Part shown: positions 1-6,994 of the stretch, one piece after another | How positions within the stretch are numbered: position 1 is the stretch's first letter | How the letters are laid out: every line of letters starts with the position of its first letter | Origin: Adhaeribacter arboris | GTDB lineage: Bacteria; Bacteroidota; Bacteroidia; Cytophagales; Hymenobacteraceae | Assembly: GCF_003023845.1 (NCBI RefSeq) | Contig: NZ_PYFT01000001.1 | Span: 1,426,001-1,490,000, forward strand | Direction of reading: 5' to 3' | Length of the DNA: 64,000 nucleotides | Notes under the pieces: generated by a model | The model's input: the letters and a program-made list of their open reading frames with translations, nothing else | Database searches by the model: none | Told to the model about the DNA's origin: nothing | Translations under genes and position numbers: made by a program

Positions 1-126
1 TTGTCCTCCCAAACCTTAGCGTCGCGTTACGAAAAACTGGCGGATTTTAAAAAATTAGTAGCTCAATTTGATCCCCAGGGCAAATTCCGCAACGAATTTC
101 TGAATACGACTATTTACAGCAGTTAA
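1..126 (+). CDS. C-terminal end of an FAD-linked sugar/lactone oxidase (partial)
   Basis: Only the last 41 codons lie in the window; the reading frame is open from base 1 to the TAA at 124-126. The tail contains the motif FDPQGKFRNEFL, which closes many proteins of the D-arabinono-1,4-lactone oxidase / alditol oxidase group (VAO-type FAD enzymes that oxidise a sugar alcohol or aldonolactone with oxygen). No catalytic part is visible, so the substrate cannot be stated. The gene ends 24 bases before a long inverted repeat at 150-213 that separates it from the next gene. Confidence 0.6.
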   Translation: MSSQTLASRYEKLADFKKLVAQFDPQGKFRNEFLNTTIYSS

Positions 127-149
127 TCAGGTGAAGGTTTTAGTTTTTC

Positions 150-213
150 TACCAACTGTAACCGGAAAGCAGCCGTTATAAACAAAATGGCTCTTTCCAG
201 GTTACAGTTGGTA
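150..213. repeat. Long intergenic inverted repeat (20-bp stem)
   Basis: Bases 150-169 (TACCAACTGTAACCGGAAAG) pair with 193-213 with a single bulged A, leaving a loop of about 23 bases. It sits between two co-oriented genes. There is no run of T directly after either arm, so it is not a textbook intrinsic terminator; it may still end transcription or protect a 3' end. Confidence 0.7.
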
Positions 214-245
214 CATTTATATCCTCTTGAAAGGATTTAGTCAGA

Positions 246-674
246 ATGATTGATTTTCACCTGGAAACCCTTTACGAAAACGATTTTACCCGAATTGAAT
301 GGAGTAAAGAGCTAGCTTTGATTCAATTAACCTTCCGGCAGCACCCGGAACCGGAGCGCTTTCGGAACAGCTACCATCTGGCTATTGATACCGCCCAAAG
401 AAAAGAAGCTAAGTATTGGTTAACGGATGCCCGGCAAATAAAAACCATGGAACCGGAAAATCAAAGCTGGTTGGTACAGAACATGATGCCTTTACTGAAG
501 TCAAATCAAATCCGGAAGTTTGCGATTGTCATGGACCCAAAGTGTTTTGTCATGACTAGTCCGACCAAAGTTTATGAACGCCCCAGCACCAGTACCGAAA
601 CCGCTCCCATGGGCACCATAAAAGTTCATTTTGATATAGAGGCGGCTTGTAATTGGCTTTTCGGAGAACTGTAA
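246..674 (+). CDS. Small STAS/SpoIIAA-like protein of unknown function
   Basis: A soluble 142-residue protein with no signal peptide or membrane segment. Its layout (N-terminal strands, a central 'W-L-T-D-A-R' strand end near residue 58, a late 'F-A-I-V-M-D' strand and a C-terminal 'A-A-C-N-W-L' helix) resembles the short STAS/SpoIIAA-like proteins common in Cytophagales. The 133-residue protein at 46001-46402 has the same overall plan, including a D-A-R/D-I-T strand end and a terminal A-x-x-W-L helix. In that fold such proteins are often partners in signalling, but no phosphorylatable serine motif is evident here. The family call is by pattern, not by a recognised signature. Confidence 0.5.
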   Translation: MIDFHLETLYENDFTRIEWSKELALIQLTFRQHPEPERFRNSYHLAIDTAQRKEAKYWLTDARQIKTMEPENQSWLVQNMMPLLKSNQIRKFAIVMDPKCFVMTSPTKVYERPSTSTETAPMGTIKVHFDIEAACNWLFGEL

Positions 675-1361
675 AACTTCTCTTATTCTATTATTTCCTT
701 CTGAAAAACTTTATTTATCTGTAACCCTCTTTGCAAGGTAAGTCCGATACATTCTGTTAAAAGCTTTATTTCTTAACCCTTTTACCAGAAGAGCCACCTT
801 ATTCTTTATTATTATTATGCGTTGTTTTGGGGAGTCGGTTCCCGTCTCCAGGCTGCGGAGCTATCTTGTTTGACAAGTACCCTGTTTGCCGCAAAGGCCG
901 GCGGGCCCCGTCGGAACACTCGGGCGGGCTGCTTTTCCTTTGCTCCTTGCGTCGCAATGGCTTGCGCCATCGGAAAACCAGCCCGCCGGCGGGCCCCGTC
1001 GGAACACTCGGGCGGGCTGCTTTTCCTTTGCTCCTTGCGTCGCAATGGCTTGCGCCATCGGAAAACCAGCAGGCCCTCGCTGTCCCGACTGCTGTCTATT
1101 ATTCTTAGCTACGGCTTACCAGATTTTAACAGATTTATATTTACTTATTCTTGTAATCTGCTACTTCTAGTGATACATACATTTTTATTTTTTCCCGATA
1201 GTAATTTGTTAGTTTACAAAAACAGCATTTTTAAAACCAAAATAGAGCAACTAATTTTTATTCTGATAGTAAGAAGCCTGAAGTGACTAAAATCTATCTT
1301 TGGGCGGGGAAAGCAGTTTTGGGGTAAAATCCAGTTTCGCTGGCATAAAGCCCCGAGATAA
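675..1361. other. Gene-free stretch holding a GC-rich repeat
   Basis: This 687-base gap contains the repeat copy at 831-1100. The several overlapping open frames between 815 and 1286 on both strands are produced by the GC-rich repeat: they include the same repeat unit twice, contain no recognisable domain, and none stands out as the real one. The AT-rich segment 1110-1361 shows nothing identifiable. Confidence 0.6.
831..1100 (+). repeat. GC-rich dispersed repeat, copy A, with internal tandem duplication
   Basis: The element opens with a hairpin (GGAG-T-CGG, loop TTC, CCG-T-CTCC at 831-849). It continues with the GGCCGGCGGGCC block shared with the copies at 11862, 17448 and 25244, and finishes near the shared AGGCCCTC and TTATTCTTAGCTACG blocks. 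Inside it a unit with period 88 is present twice (897-984 and 985-1070), identical over about 86 bases. This is the most diverged copy in the window. Confidence 0.7.
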
Positions 1362-2627
1362 ATGAAAACACAACAATTAAGGATTAACAGCAAGAATAGC
1401 AGGGTAAGCAAAGAAATGGTACAAGCGGTAGAAACAGAACCGATACAGAATTCAGTAATTGAAGAAACTTCCAAAAAATTCCAAATAGATCAAAAAGTTA
1501 AGCAGCGACTATTTCTCAGCTTATTTTTCTTTCTTTCGGGATTTAATTTTGCCAGTTGGGCTTCCCGGATTCCGACGATTAAAGCCGCGCTGGGTTTGAA
1601 CGAAGCCGAATTAGGTTCCGTTCTCCTGACCATGCCCATTAGTTCCATGATTGGGTTGCCCCTTTCGGGTTGGTTGGTTTCCCGCTACGATACGCGCGTT
1701 CCCTTAACTTTGGCTTTTCTCTTAAATGCCGTGAGTCTTTCGCTAATTGGTCTGGCTCATTCTACCTTTAATTTGGTGATTGCGCTGTTTTTGTTTTCGT
1801 TGAGTACGCGCATTTTTAACATTGCCATGAATACCCAAGCCATCACCTTGCAAAAGCTTTTCGACCGCAAAATAAACGGGTCTTTTCATGGGCTTTGGAG
1901 TACCGGTGGCATTGTGGGGGTGGGCGTAACTACTTTCATTATTTCCCAGGGTATTTCCATTACCCCTCACCTGGTAACCGTTGCCGTAATTACCATTTTA
2001 ATTACCTTGTTTGCATCTCGTTTTCTGCTGCGTAACGACCGCGCGGCGACTAAAACGAAACAAGCCTTCGCTAAACCGGATGCTTATATTTTGTATTTGG
2101 GTTTACTGGTATTTTTTGCCGCCATTTGCGAAGGAGGTATGTTCGACTGGAGCGGTATTTATTTTCAGAAAGTGGTAAAAGAAGATTTATTTACCATTGG
2201 CTACCTAACCTTCATGACCTTTATGGCTTTTTCCCGGTTTGTGTCGGACCGCATTATCGAGAAAATGGGCATGGCTCCTACTTACCTCATGAGTGCCTTG
2301 TGCATTTTCACGGGCATTAGCTTGGCTATCTCTTTTCCTAGTTTTTGGCCGGCATTAATTGGTTTTTCCTTTGTTGGGTTTGGCACTGCCGCCGTTATAC
2401 CTATGACTTACACCCTGGCCGGAGCATCAGAAAAATACTCCCCGGGAGTAGCTATTTCTTTAATTGCCTCGTTTGGGATTGTGGGCATGCTGCTCGGCCC
2501 GCCATTAATTGGATACATCGCGCACGCCTCAAATTTGAAAATGTCCTTTATTGCTTTTGCGGTATCTGGTATGATGCTGATTCCTATTTCCCGTTTGTTT
2601 TTTAAATTAACCAAGCTGAATAATTAA
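1362..2627 (+). CDS. Major facilitator superfamily permease (YbjJ-like)
   Basis: A 421-residue integral membrane protein with about 12 hydrophobic segments starting near residue 48, preceded by a polar N-terminal tail. The first helix region (SGFNFASWASRIP) and the glycine-rich loop 2-3 (GWLVSRYDTR) are typical of the MFS group that includes E. coli YbjJ. Substrate is unknown. The product at 12604-13731 is a paralogue with the same helix-1 pattern (NGFIYANWIARLP) but without the N-terminal tail, so the true start here could be the in-frame ATG at 1416. The gene is monocistronic, flanked by repeat-bearing gaps. Confidence 0.85.
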   Translation: MKTQQLRINSKNSRVSKEMVQAVETEPIQNSVIEETSKKFQIDQKVKQRLFLSLFFFLSGFNFASWASRIPTIKAALGLNEAELGSVLLTMPISSMIGLPLSGWLVSRYDTRVPLTLAFLLNAVSLSLIGLAHSTFNLVIALFLFSLSTRIFNIAMNTQAITLQKLFDRKINGSFHGLWSTGGIVGVGVTTFIISQGISITPHLVTVAVITILITLFASRFLLRNDRAATKTKQAFAKPDAYILYLGLLVFFAAICEGGMFDWSGIYFQKVVKEDLFTIGYLTFMTFMAFSRFVSDRIIEKMGMAPTYLMSALCIFTGISLAISFPSFWPALIGFSFVGFGTAAVIPMTYTLAGASEKYSPGVAISLIASFGIVGMLLGPPLIGYIAHASNLKMSFIAFAVSGMMLIPISRLFFKLTKLNN

Positions 2628-3013
2628 TTTTAATGTTGTAAGGTATCGTAACAAGTGAAGTTAGCAAATTAGCAGAAAAAATCCCCTTAGAAGGGGATCG
2701 GGGGAGGATAATCGTTAGTTGATTAAAACTTCTAAAAAATACCATTCCTTAACTTGATCCTATTGAGCGCGAGCGTCCACCTCTTGTCTCACCATTTGAG
2801 GCGACTCTAGTTTTGCAAACTAATATAAGTTCTTAAACAATCAGGTAAAATTCCTATTGGCCAGAGGCCGGACGATATTTCTCCCGAGCGGGACGCTCGC
2901 GATATAGCATGCTCAAAATTTTCCTACTTTTATAAAAGTAAAAGGGTGATGCTTTTTATAGCAATTTTAAAATATAAATGCAAAACAAGTCCCTATTTTT
3001 AAACAACCATTTA
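2628..3013. other. Gene-free stretch with hairpin and repeat fragments
   Basis: Downstream of the MFS gene lies a short perfect hairpin (ATCCCCTT-AG-AAGGGGAT, about 2680-2697) followed by G-rich sequence; related C/G blocks occur at 11770 and 12515. The region then holds the second repeat family (2769-2904). No open frame of interest is present. Confidence 0.55.
2769..2904. repeat. Second dispersed repeat family, copy 1
   Basis: The block from 2859 (GGCCAGAGGCCGGACGATAT) through the mini-hairpin CGAGCG-GGA-CGCTCG at about 2885-2899 recurs nearly unchanged at 21791-21837. An inverted fragment of its end (GCGAGCGTCC) lies at 2769-2778, so the unit is bounded by opposing copies of the same decamer. 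No coding capacity. Confidence 0.6.
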
Positions 3014-3673
3014 CTACTTAGCCAAAGCTTTAATATCTTTCACTTCGAGTACTGGTTTAGCATAGCCTCTTTCTACCGCGTGAATCATGGCTAAACCTAA
3101 TTCCCGTAAGGTCGACATGTAATTAAATAAAAAAGGTTTTACTAAGGGTACCATCCAACGAATATAAGAATACATTTTCAAGGTATTTTTTAAACCGGGC
3201 GTGGGTTCCAGGAAACCGGGCCGGAACATATAAGCTCGCTTAAAGGGCAGTTTTAATAAATCATTTTCCGTTTTGCCTTTTACCCGCGCCCAGTTCGACC
3301 GGCCTTTTTCGGAGCTATCCGTACCGGCACCCGATATATAACAGAAAACTAGATTAGGATTTTGCGCAACCAGGGTGCGGGCCACCCCCAAGGTAAGTTC
3401 GTAAGTAGCGCGGTAATATTCTTCTTTCGCCATCCCCACCGACGAAACTCCCAGGCAAAAGAAACAAGCATCGTAGGTCGAAAAATCAATCGTTAAATCG
3501 GAGAATTTAAAAAAATCCGGTTGAATAACTTCTTTTATTTTGGCGTGCGCTATACCACTGGGCCGGCGATTTATGAGTAGCACTTCCTCTATGTCGGGGT
3601 ATTGCAGACATTCGTGCAACACGCCCTCTCCTACCATGCCGGTGGCGCCCGTAATAATTACTTTTTTCATCAT
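3014..3673 (-). CDS. Atypical/extended SDR NAD(P)-binding protein
   Basis: A 219-residue Rossmann protein. The N-terminal GATGMVGEG loop (about residues 9-17) fits the GxxGxxG dinucleotide-binding motif of NmrA/HTATIP2-like atypical short-chain dehydrogenases. A YISGAGT strand end near the middle follows, and the canonical YxxxK pair is not evident. Such proteins often act as NAD(P)H sensors or reductases; the substrate is not predictable. It is transcribed alone, divergent from the aldo/keto reductase at 3864. Confidence 0.75.
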   Translation of the reverse strand: MMKKVIITGATGMVGEGVLHECLQYPDIEEVLLINRRPSGIAHAKIKEVIQPDFFKFSDLTIDFSTYDACFFCLGVSSVGMAKEEYYRATYELTLGVARTLVAQNPNLVFCYISGAGTDSSEKGRSNWARVKGKTENDLLKLPFKRAYMFRPGFLEPTPGLKNTLKMYSYIRWMVPLVKPFLFNYMSTLRELGLAMIHAVERGYAKPVLEVKDIKALAK

Positions 3674-3863
3674 AACCTACCCGAAGTTTAAAATTTAGCT
3701 GAAAACAGGTGCTTGATTAACCTTTTTTTAACCAATGCTTTACTTTTTTGCGTACCAGCAAAAGTGCAGGCAAACGTTATAGGCAACAATTAGCCTGTGT
3801 ATTTGTTTACCTAAAATTTATCTTAAACTGCATTTATTTAATCGCAAATACAACACACGAACT

Positions 3864-4907
3864 ATGGAATTCAGACAATTAGGTGCTTCTGGTTTATTTG
3901 TGCCGGTTTTAAGCTTTGGTACGGCTACTTTTGGCGGCAGCGGCGAATTTTTTAAAGCCTGGGGCAGCACCCAGGTAGAAGAAGCCACGCGGCTCATCGA
4001 TATTTGTATGGAAGCGGGCGTTAATTTTTTTGATACTGCCGATATTTATTCGCAGGGTTTATCGGAAGAAATTTTAGGTAAAGCCATTGTAGGAAAGCGG
4101 GATAAAACAATTATTTCGACGAAAGGTACTTTTCCCTTCGGGAAAGGGCCAAATAACCAAGGTTCTTCCCGCTTTCATTTAATAAAACAGGTGGAAGGCA
4201 GTTTAAAACGCCTGGGCACCGATTACATTGATCTTTACCACATGCACGGTTTCGATGGTAATACGCCCGTGGAAGAAACCCTGCACACCCTGGATACTTT
4301 AGTGAAAGCCGGTAAAATCCGGTACATTGCGGTTTCTAACTATTCGGGTTGGCATGTAATGAAATCTTTAGCGGTGTCGGAGAAATACGGCTGGACAAAG
4401 TACGTAGCGCACCAGGTTTATTATTCTTTAGCGAACCGCGATTACGAGTGGGAATTAATGCCCTTGGGTATTGACCAGAAAGTAAGCAGCCTGATTTGGT
4501 CGCCGCTGGCGGCCGGACTTTTGGGGGGCAAATACCGCCGCAACCAGCCTTTGCCGCCGAATAGCCGCATTGCCCAAGGAGGCAGCCCCGTACCGGAGGC
4601 GGTAGTGAACGAAGAAGTACTTAACAATACCATTGATGCCTTAGACGAAGTAGCCGCCGAAGTTGGTAAAAGCGTGGCCCAGGTAGCTTTAAATTGGCTG
4701 CTGCAACGCCCTACGGTGGCCAGCATTATTATTGGTGCCCGCAACGAAGAACAATTACGACAAAATTTAGCCGCCGTGGGCTGGAACCTGACCGTAGAAC
4801 AAGTAAAAAAACTAGACCAGGCCAGCGAAGTACCCGCTGTTTACCCTTATTGGCACCAACGCCAAAATACCCAATTAAACCCTCTGCCTAATTTTTATAA
4901 AAAGTAA
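3864..4907 (+). CDS. Aldo/keto reductase (Kv-beta-like)
   Basis: A cytosolic NADPH-dependent oxidoreductase of 347 residues, normal for the family. The full catalytic tetrad can be placed: Asp57 (DTADIY), Tyr62, Lys87 (ISTKG) and His128 (YHMHGFD). A late S-I-I-I-G-A-R strand matches the NADP-binding loop. The closest architecture is the bacterial group related to potassium-channel beta subunits and YghZ. The physiological carbonyl substrate is unknown. The gene ends in a strong hairpin at 4918-4945 and so is probably transcribed alone. Confidence 0.88.
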   Translation: MEFRQLGASGLFVPVLSFGTATFGGSGEFFKAWGSTQVEEATRLIDICMEAGVNFFDTADIYSQGLSEEILGKAIVGKRDKTIISTKGTFPFGKGPNNQGSSRFHLIKQVEGSLKRLGTDYIDLYHMHGFDGNTPVEETLHTLDTLVKAGKIRYIAVSNYSGWHVMKSLAVSEKYGWTKYVAHQVYYSLANRDYEWELMPLGIDQKVSSLIWSPLAAGLLGGKYRRNQPLPPNSRIAQGGSPVPEAVVNEEVLNNTIDALDEVAAEVGKSVAQVALNWLLQRPTVASIIIGARNEEQLRQNLAAVGWNLTVEQVKKLDQASEVPAVYPYWHQRQNTQLNPLPNFYKK

Positions 4908-4917
4908 TTTTTCTCGG

Positions 4918-4950
4918 GAAAGCTCTCCCGTTCCGGAGGGCTTTCTTTCC
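4918..4950 (+). terminator. Intrinsic terminator after the aldo/keto reductase gene
   Basis: An 11-bp stem (4918-4928 with 4935-4945, one G-T pair) around the loop CGTTCC is followed by a pyrimidine-rich TTTCC tail, 10 bases after the stop codon. Confidence 0.75.
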
Positions 4951-5032
4951 GAATGCCAATCCTCTTAAAATTCAACGCTTCCCTTAATGTACTGCTGAGG
5001 CTTCATGAAGAAAGTATAACAAAATCCGGAAC

Positions 5033-5509
5033 ATGAAAGAAGATCAAATCCTGCGCGATCAATTAACGAAACTGATGCAAGGCGGACAAGCCTTTAAACC
5101 TTTAGAGGAAATATTACAGGGTATTACCGTCGATGAAGCCGGCAAAACCGTACCCGACTTGCCCTACACGCTCTGGAAACTCATAGAACATCTGCGCCTT
5201 GCTTTGTACGATATCCTGGAATTTAGCCGCGACCCGAACTATGAATCACCGGAATGGCCTACCGGTTATTGGCCAACGGAAAATGCTCCCGCTGATCAGG
5301 AAGCTCTGGATGCCAGCATTAAAGCCATTCAAGAAGGATTAAATCAAATGATTCTACTGGTGCAAGACCCAGCCCGAAATCTTTTTACTCTTTTTCCCCA
5401 TGGTAACGGACAAAATTTGCTCCGGGAAGCCTTGTTGGTAGCGGAACATAATGCGTATCATTTAGGGGAAATTGTTGTGTTACGCCGGCTTTTAGGGCAT
5501 TGGCAGTAA
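5033..5509 (+). CDS. DinB-family protein
   Basis: A 158-residue helical protein. The histidines in 'L-W-K-L-I-E-H-L-R' (about residue 55) and 'A-E-H-N-A-Y-H-L-G-E' (about residues 140-146) are those used for metal binding in the DinB/YfiT four-helix family. Members include bacillithiol- and mycothiol-dependent transferases, many uncharacterised. It lies downstream of the aldo/keto reductase terminator and is followed by a hairpin relic at 5628. Biochemical role not predictable. Confidence 0.8.
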   Translation: MKEDQILRDQLTKLMQGGQAFKPLEEILQGITVDEAGKTVPDLPYTLWKLIEHLRLALYDILEFSRDPNYESPEWPTGYWPTENAPADQEALDASIKAIQEGLNQMILLVQDPARNLFTLFPHGNGQNLLREALLVAEHNAYHLGEIVVLRRLLGHWQ

Positions 5510-5627
5510 GTTCCGATTTTTTGTTTGTCATTTTTTTCTTCTTTTTACTGTGCTGATGCAGTTAAGGTAGTTTACCTTATAGGAGGGTCTTACATCTTCA
5601 ATTCTTTAATCAGTTTTATTCTGTTTG

Positions 5628-5658
5628 TTCCGTTGAGACTGGCACAATCTCAACGGAA
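5628..5658. repeat. Isolated terminal hairpin of the GC-rich repeat family
   Basis: TTCCGTTGAGA (5628-5638), a nine-base loop and TCTCAACGGAA (5648-5658) form a perfect 11-bp stem. The same hairpin, with variations, forms one end of the larger repeats at 11867, 12426 and 17631. Here it stands alone, so it may be a solo end left by deletion or an independent unit. Confidence 0.65.
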
Positions 5659-5690
5659 ATAAATAAAAATTGGAAGAAACAAGAAAAAAA

Positions 5691-5903
5691 TTATCCCGCT
5701 TCGCGGCCATTATCCTGATTATTCAGATTAAGATTATGCGGCGCGGCATTGCGGCTTAACAATATTTCCCGGATACGGTCCACGTGAACTTTCATTTCAT
5801 TAGCGCGTTCCTGTTGCATTTCGGCCCAGCGGGTTTGACCTTTACCCCGGTCTTGAGCCGCCATGGTCATCAGCATGGTGCGGCGTTCTTCCAGAATCCG
5901 CAT
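5691..5903 (-). CDS. Severed C-terminal region of the CheB protein (in-frame continuation after TAG)
   Basis: This 70-residue frame begins with ATG directly after the TAG that ends the CheB gene and lies in the same frame. Its content (RILEERRTMLMTMA, then Q-E-R-A-N-E-M and a closing I-R-E-I-L-L) is the helical tail that normally follows '...ALEETLWV' in CheB proteins of this type. It therefore looks like part of one protein cut by an amber codon rather than an independent gene. The adjacent TAG-ATG could allow re-initiation and split expression. Readthrough, nonsense mutation and sequencing error remain open. Confidence 0.65.
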   Translation of the reverse strand: MRILEERRTMLMTMAAQDRGKGQTRWAEMQQERANEMKVHVDRIREILLSRNAAPHNLNLNNQDNGREAG

Positions 5904-6749
5904 CTACACCCATAACGTTTCTTCCAGGGCCGAATTCATATTCTGCAGCAAACTTTCTTCGTTGTAAGCGTGACCGGAGTGGCACCGGAACCGGGTTACC
6001 TTACCTTGGTTTAATTCCCAAAGTCCGCCGCCACACTCCGGACAACTGTAACTGGCACGATTTCCTAACGCATCCATATTTTTAATACTACTCATGGTAC
6101 TGCTAGTCATTACCCGTTCAACCATTTGAGCTTCATCAATTATATCCTGCGGTACGGTAACACTATCAGCTGAAGGGGTACGGCTGAGTTGGTAAAGCAA
6201 AGTGCCCATTTCTCGTACAGGAACCACGTAGTCAATGCTTACATTACGAATAGCACTCCGGGGCATGTCCGGGTGCTCGGCGTCGTGAGGGTCTTGTACT
6301 ACGGTAAAACCGCCACTGCGTTTTATTGCTTCCATACCCACCGTGCCGTCGTTCATCATACCTGTTAAGATGACGCCAATTACCCGCGACCCGTGATAAG
6401 CTGCCGCCGACCGGAATAAAGGATCTATGGCCGGGCGGAATTGGTTTTCGCGGGGTCCCTTCACCACCAAAATGCGCTTTTTCGTGAGCAAGATGTGGCG
6501 ATCGGCCGGGGCCAGATACACGGTATGCGGTAGAATTATGTCGTCGTGTTCGGCTATTTTTACCTGTAATCCGGTATGCTTGGCCATGCGCTTCACCAGG
6601 TGCTGGCTAGAAGAGTCGATGCTTAAATGTTGCACGATAAAAATAGAAGCCGGTATTTCATCCGGCAGTTGTTCCAGCAGTTTACAAATAGCTTCCATAC
6701 CGCCGGCCGAGGTTCCTATTACCACAATATCATGAGCATCAGTAAACAT
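5904..6749 (-). CDS. cheB: CheB-type protein-glutamate methylesterase, truncated by an amber codon
   Basis: The protein carries only the CheB esterase domain, with no N-terminal receiver. The catalytic triad is visible: Ser14 (GTSAGG), His41 (VQHLS) and Asp134 (TGMMNDG). After the domain, at about residues 230-265, comes a small zinc-ribbon-like patch (CPECGGG and RCHSGHAY), as in stand-alone CheB proteins of bacteroidetes. The frame stops at TAG 5904-5906 in the middle of a conserved helical tail that continues in frame at 5691-5903. The gene is divergent from the CheB-CheR kinase at 6995, suggesting one regulatory locus. No classical chemotaxis genes are nearby. Confidence 0.85.
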   Translation of the reverse strand: MFTDAHDIVVIGTSAGGMEAICKLLEQLPDEIPASIFIVQHLSIDSSSQHLVKRMAKHTGLQVKIAEHDDIILPHTVYLAPADRHILLTKKRILVVKGPRENQFRPAIDPLFRSAAAYHGSRVIGVILTGMMNDGTVGMEAIKRSGGFTVVQDPHDAEHPDMPRSAIRNVSIDYVVPVREMGTLLYQLSRTPSADSVTVPQDIIDEAQMVERVMTSSTMSSIKNMDALGNRASYSCPECGGGLWELNQGKVTRFRCHSGHAYNEESLLQNMNSALEETLWV

Positions 6750-6994
6750 GCCGATTAGCTTTAATTTAAAAATGTAGATGTAAACCTAAAATTAGCTTCT
6801 AACTAAACGTTTTTAAACCGACTTCGGATAAGTAATTTACCAATAATGTGGGCGTATTCTTTAAAATTTTAATTTCTCCGTATAAATAGCTAGGCTTAAA
6901 ATGGCAGGGTCTGGTACATATACGTAAAACTACCGGAATATGTAAAACATCCGTTTGCAATCGCTATCTTAACCATTTCTTGCCTATTTAGATA

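Noticed and set aside
815-1286. Several overlapping open frames on both strands
   Set aside because: They run through the GC-rich tandem repeat, repeat their own text and have no recognisable domain.
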